Below are positions 6,657 through 8,634 of a stretch of 8,634 nt of DNA, in pieces (positions within the stretch are counted from its first letter, which is position 1; each line of letters starts with the position of its first letter). The DNA is taken from positions 1 through 8,634 of the forward strand of contig JAKSTD010000009.1 in the NCBI GenBank assembly GCA_024402755.1, given 5' to 3'. Source of the DNA: Alphaproteobacteria bacterium. GTDB lineage: Bacteria; Pseudomonadota; Alphaproteobacteria; Rs-D84. A program made the translations under genes and the position numbers. A model generated the notes under the pieces. It ran no database searches. It had not been told where the DNA came from and saw nothing but the letters and a program-made list of their open reading frames with translations.

Positions 6657-8021
6657 ACCTTTTTTGTTATCTTTTTGAGATTCCGATTTTAATTCTGGTT
6701 GTTCAATCAAATCGCTAACCCTTATTATTTGATTTGGATTAGATTTTAATATGGATATTGTTTCTTCTAAAATATTTTTGCGACTCATAAACAATGTTTT
6801 TTCTTTTGCATCCAGATTATCTATGGCTGGCAATTTCACAGTCATTGGGTTCACATGAACACCGTTTTTAATAATTTCATAATGTAAATGCGGCCCAGTA
6901 GACAAACCGGTTGAACCAGAATAACCAATAATTTGCCCCTGACGCACCATGGTTCCAACACTAACCCCCTTGGCAAATTTAGACATATGCGCGTACAAAG
7001 TTTCAAATGTGCCATTGTGTCTTATCTTTACAAAATTACCATGCCCGCGATTAAAACTGCGCGCAATAACGCGTCCCGCACCAGCAGCTGGAATTGGGGT
7101 TCCTGTCGGCGCACGGAAATCAACCCCTTTGTGCGCACGTGTAAAACCAAGAACAGGGTGTTTGCGGCGCCCAGAAAACTTTGATGTGATTTTTGCGTTG
7201 TTGATTGGTGTGCGCTTTAAAGATTTTATCGCGCCATTTCCGTTCGCATCATAATATCCAGAATGTCCATTTTCTTTGACATAACGATACATTTGAACAT
7301 TTCCACGCAAGGCATCAAAAGAAACAGCCAAAACATGACCATTATCAACTTTTTTATCAAAAGCATAATTTTCTTCGTATAAAACATGGAACTTTTGACC
7401 TGCCCTGATGTCGCGTTCAAAGTCCATTTCAAAAGCCAACAAATCATATACATCTAAAATTATCCCCTCTGGAATACCAGCATCCATCGCAGACAAATAA
7501 AAACTGCTACCTTTTGCGATTTCGCCTTCCTTGTAAGCGATTCGTGTATCACGTTCAATTTCTATTTTCTGGCATTGCCAAGTATCTTTTGTTTCACAAT
7601 CAATTTCAATTCGATTCCATGGGCCATTTTCGATAATTATTTTAGAAATCGGTTCACCTTCTTTTGGTCGAACAAAATCAAATTTATCGCGCCCAGCGCG
7701 CAAAGTTGTGAAATCCGCATCTTTTTTCAAATTTTTTGAAATAGCATTTATATCGTTAATCGAAAAACCCTGGGTACTTAATATCTTTGAAAGAGAATCC
7801 CCAGATTTAACTTCTATCACAGTGTGATGTTCTGGATTTACCACTTCCATAACTGCCTGACGCGCAGGTTTATTAAATATAACAACGCAAATTGCGACAA
7901 CAGCCATAACAGCCGCAACACATAAAACAACACGGGACAACACATGTACATTGCCTAATTCTTTACAAGATTTTACCACACCGGCAGTCATCTTTTTTAT
8001 AATATTTTTTGCTTTTTTCAT
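6648..8021 (-). CDS. M23-family peptidoglycan DD-endopeptidase (MepM/ShyA-like), membrane-anchored
   Basis: Zinc metallopeptidase expected to cut peptide cross-links in peptidoglycan in the periplasm, making room for wall growth. The 457-residue protein has a basic N-terminus, one membrane anchor (about 30-49), a LysM/OapA-like stretch HTVIEVKSGDSLSKIL (66-81), a middle domain (about 115-250) as in MepM-type enzymes, and a C-terminal LytM domain (about 275-400). Zinc ligands are visible as HKGVD (His297, Asp301) and HLH (His380), with catalytic histidines His345 (LYAHMS) and His378. A lysine-rich tail follows. I place the start at ATG 8021-8019. A longer frame from a TTG at 8057 would add 12 residues across the promoter and into prmC, and is unlikely. 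There is no ribosome site; the sequence before the ATG is CCCCT, and the -10 box is seven bases away, so a leaderless message is likely. The gene converges with the eno operon. Confidence 0.94.
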   Translation of the reverse strand: MKKAKNIIKKMTAGVVKSCKELGNVHVLSRVVLCVAAVMAVVAICVVIFNKPARQAVMEVVNPEHHTVIEVKSGDSLSKILSTQGFSINDINAISKNLKKDADFTTLRAGRDKFDFVRPKEGEPISKIIIENGPWNRIEIDCETKDTWQCQKIEIERDTRIAYKEGEIAKGSSFYLSAMDAGIPEGIILDVYDLLAFEMDFERDIRAGQKFHVLYEENYAFDKKVDNGHVLAVSFDALRGNVQMYRYVKENGHSGYYDANGNGAIKSLKRTPINNAKITSKFSGRRKHPVLGFTRAHKGVDFRAPTGTPIPAAGAGRVIARSFNRGHGNFVKIRHNGTFETLYAHMSKFAKGVSVGTMVRQGQIIGYSGSTGLSTGPHLHYEIIKNGVHVNPMTVKLPAIDNLDAKEKTLFMSRKNILEETISILKSNPNQIIRVSDLIEQPELKSESQKDNKKGKK

Positions 8022-8057
8022 AGGGGCTATTATAATAAAAATATGAATATAAATCAA
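8008..8057. promoter_or_regulatory. Divergent promoter pair sharing a palindromic -10 element
   Basis: TATTATAATA (8028-8037) is its own reverse complement and gives TATAAT to both strands. Minus strand: TTGATT (8057-8052), 17-base spacer, TATAAT (8034-8029), then seven bases to the M23 ATG at 8021. Plus strand: TATAAT (8031-8036), then six bases to the prmC ATG at 8043, with a weaker -35, TTGCTT (8009-8014), 16 bases upstream. Both predicted transcription starts fall on or next to the start codon. Only one polymerase can occupy the site at a time, so the two genes should compete. Confidence 0.7.
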
Positions 8058-8634
8058 GTGTTCACAATTTTAGAATCTGCAGGCGGTGTTCGCGCTGCCA
8101 GAATCATTACCGAAAAGTATAAAAATATGTCTTTTTGGCGCGTTTCGTGGTATGCTTACCTTTTGCGGCGCGGTATTCCAGTTGCAAAAATAATACATTC
8201 TAAATGGTTTTACGGTCTTGAATTTTATACAAATCGACATACACTTGACCCACGCCCAGACACAGAAACCTTGGTTGAAACGGTTATTAAAGATTGTGGC
8301 GACCATGCCACACGCAAAATTTTAGATTTGGGAACTGGAACAGCATGTATAATCTGCGCGCTTTGTAAAAACATACCAAATACTACCGGTGTCGCGATTG
8401 ATAAATCACGCGCGGCATTACATGTTGCAAAAAAAAATGTAAAAAAACTAAATTTGAAAAATCAGATTAAATTAAAACATGATGATTTTTCCAATTTCAA
8501 ATCACGTGAAAAATTTGATATTATTGTATCAAATCCGCCATATATAAAATATGGCGATACGCGTGTGAATGACGGCGCAAAATTCGATCCAAAAATCGCC
8601 CTGTATGCGAAAAATGATGGTCTTGGGGCATACG
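8043..8634 (+). CDS. prmC: Release factor glutamine methyltransferase PrmC/HemK (N-terminal 197 codons, cut by window end)
   Basis: PrmC methylates the glutamine of the GGQ motif in release factors RF1 and RF2, using S-adenosylmethionine. The visible part has the linker and methyltransferase signatures: DPRPDTETLVE (69-79), SAM motif ILDLGTGTACIICAL (93-107), acidic VAIDKSRAALHVAK (117-130), and the glutamine-binding NPPYI (164-168). The family's GTGTG is GTGTA here, a small change. About the last quarter lies beyond the window. The N-terminal substrate-binding helical domain looks short: RPDTE is at 71-75, against 92-96 in the E. coli protein as I recall it. An upstream start would lie within the divergent promoter and the peptidase gene, so ATG 8043 is preferred. 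No ribosome site is present and the -10 box is six bases away, which suggests a leaderless message. Confidence 0.95.
   Translation, partial: MNINQVFTILESAGGVRAARIITEKYKNMSFWRVSWYAYLLRRGIPVAKIIHSKWFYGLEFYTNRHTLDPRPDTETLVETVIKDCGDHATRKILDLGTGTACIICALCKNIPNTTGVAIDKSRAALHVAKKNVKKLNLKNQIKLKHDDFSNFKSREKFDIIVSNPPYIKYGDTRVNDGAKFDPKIALYAKNDGLGAY

Noticed and set aside
8022..8057. Longer M23 peptidase frame starting at a TTG (8057), adding 12 residues
   Set aside because: The extension covers the -10 palindrome and spacer, enters the prmC coding region, has no ribosome site, and adds hydrophobic residues before a normal basic MKKAKN start.

Overview
The window is an ordinary chromosomal stretch of an AT-rich Gram-negative bacterium. 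The outer-membrane genes (LPS transport, OmpA-type lipoprotein), the Rho P-loop of the APPRTGKT type and the FDCW block of the OmpA-type lipoprotein point to an Alphaproteobacterium. The base composition and unusual gene order suggest an uncultured, possibly host-associated lineage; that placement is inference. I see no tRNA, rRNA, CRISPR array, insertion sequence or prophage module.

Left part (1-3815), all on the minus strand. Reading in the direction of transcription: a secreted, cysteine-containing protein of unknown function (2997-3815); a 536-residue outer-membrane lipoprotein with a C-terminal OmpA peptidoglycan-binding domain (1295-2905); a 47-residue small protein with its own promoter, ribosome-binding site and terminator (1053-1196); and the first 308 codons of transcription terminator Rho (1-926), which runs off the left edge.

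Middle part (3904-6627), plus strand, probably one operon. A short LptC-like protein overlaps lptB by ATGA, followed by enolase and a two-helix membrane protein resembling the superinfection-immunity family. lptA, usual between lptC and lptB in Alphaproteobacteria, is absent. The lptB frame ends at a TAA exactly where the family has the tyrosine of its conserved YLG-x-x-F tail, and the rest of that tail is still readable after the stop.

Right part. A strong bidirectional hairpin (6626-6656) separates the eno operon from a convergent M23 peptidoglycan endopeptidase (6648-8021, minus). The divergent gene at the right edge is prmC (8043 onward, plus), the release-factor glutamine methyltransferase, cut by the window end. 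Between the two divergent start codons lie only 21 bases, centred on a 10-base palindrome that supplies a -10 box to both strands. Both starts lie 6-7 bases from their -10 box, so both transcripts look leaderless; lptC shows the same layout.

Themes: cell-envelope building (LPS export, OmpA-type tethering, peptidoglycan cutting) mixed with housekeeping (Rho, enolase, PrmC). I found no new multi-gene system. The points most worth a second look are the interrupted LptB tail, the symmetric leaderless promoter pair, the orphan 47-residue gene and the membrane protein attached to eno.
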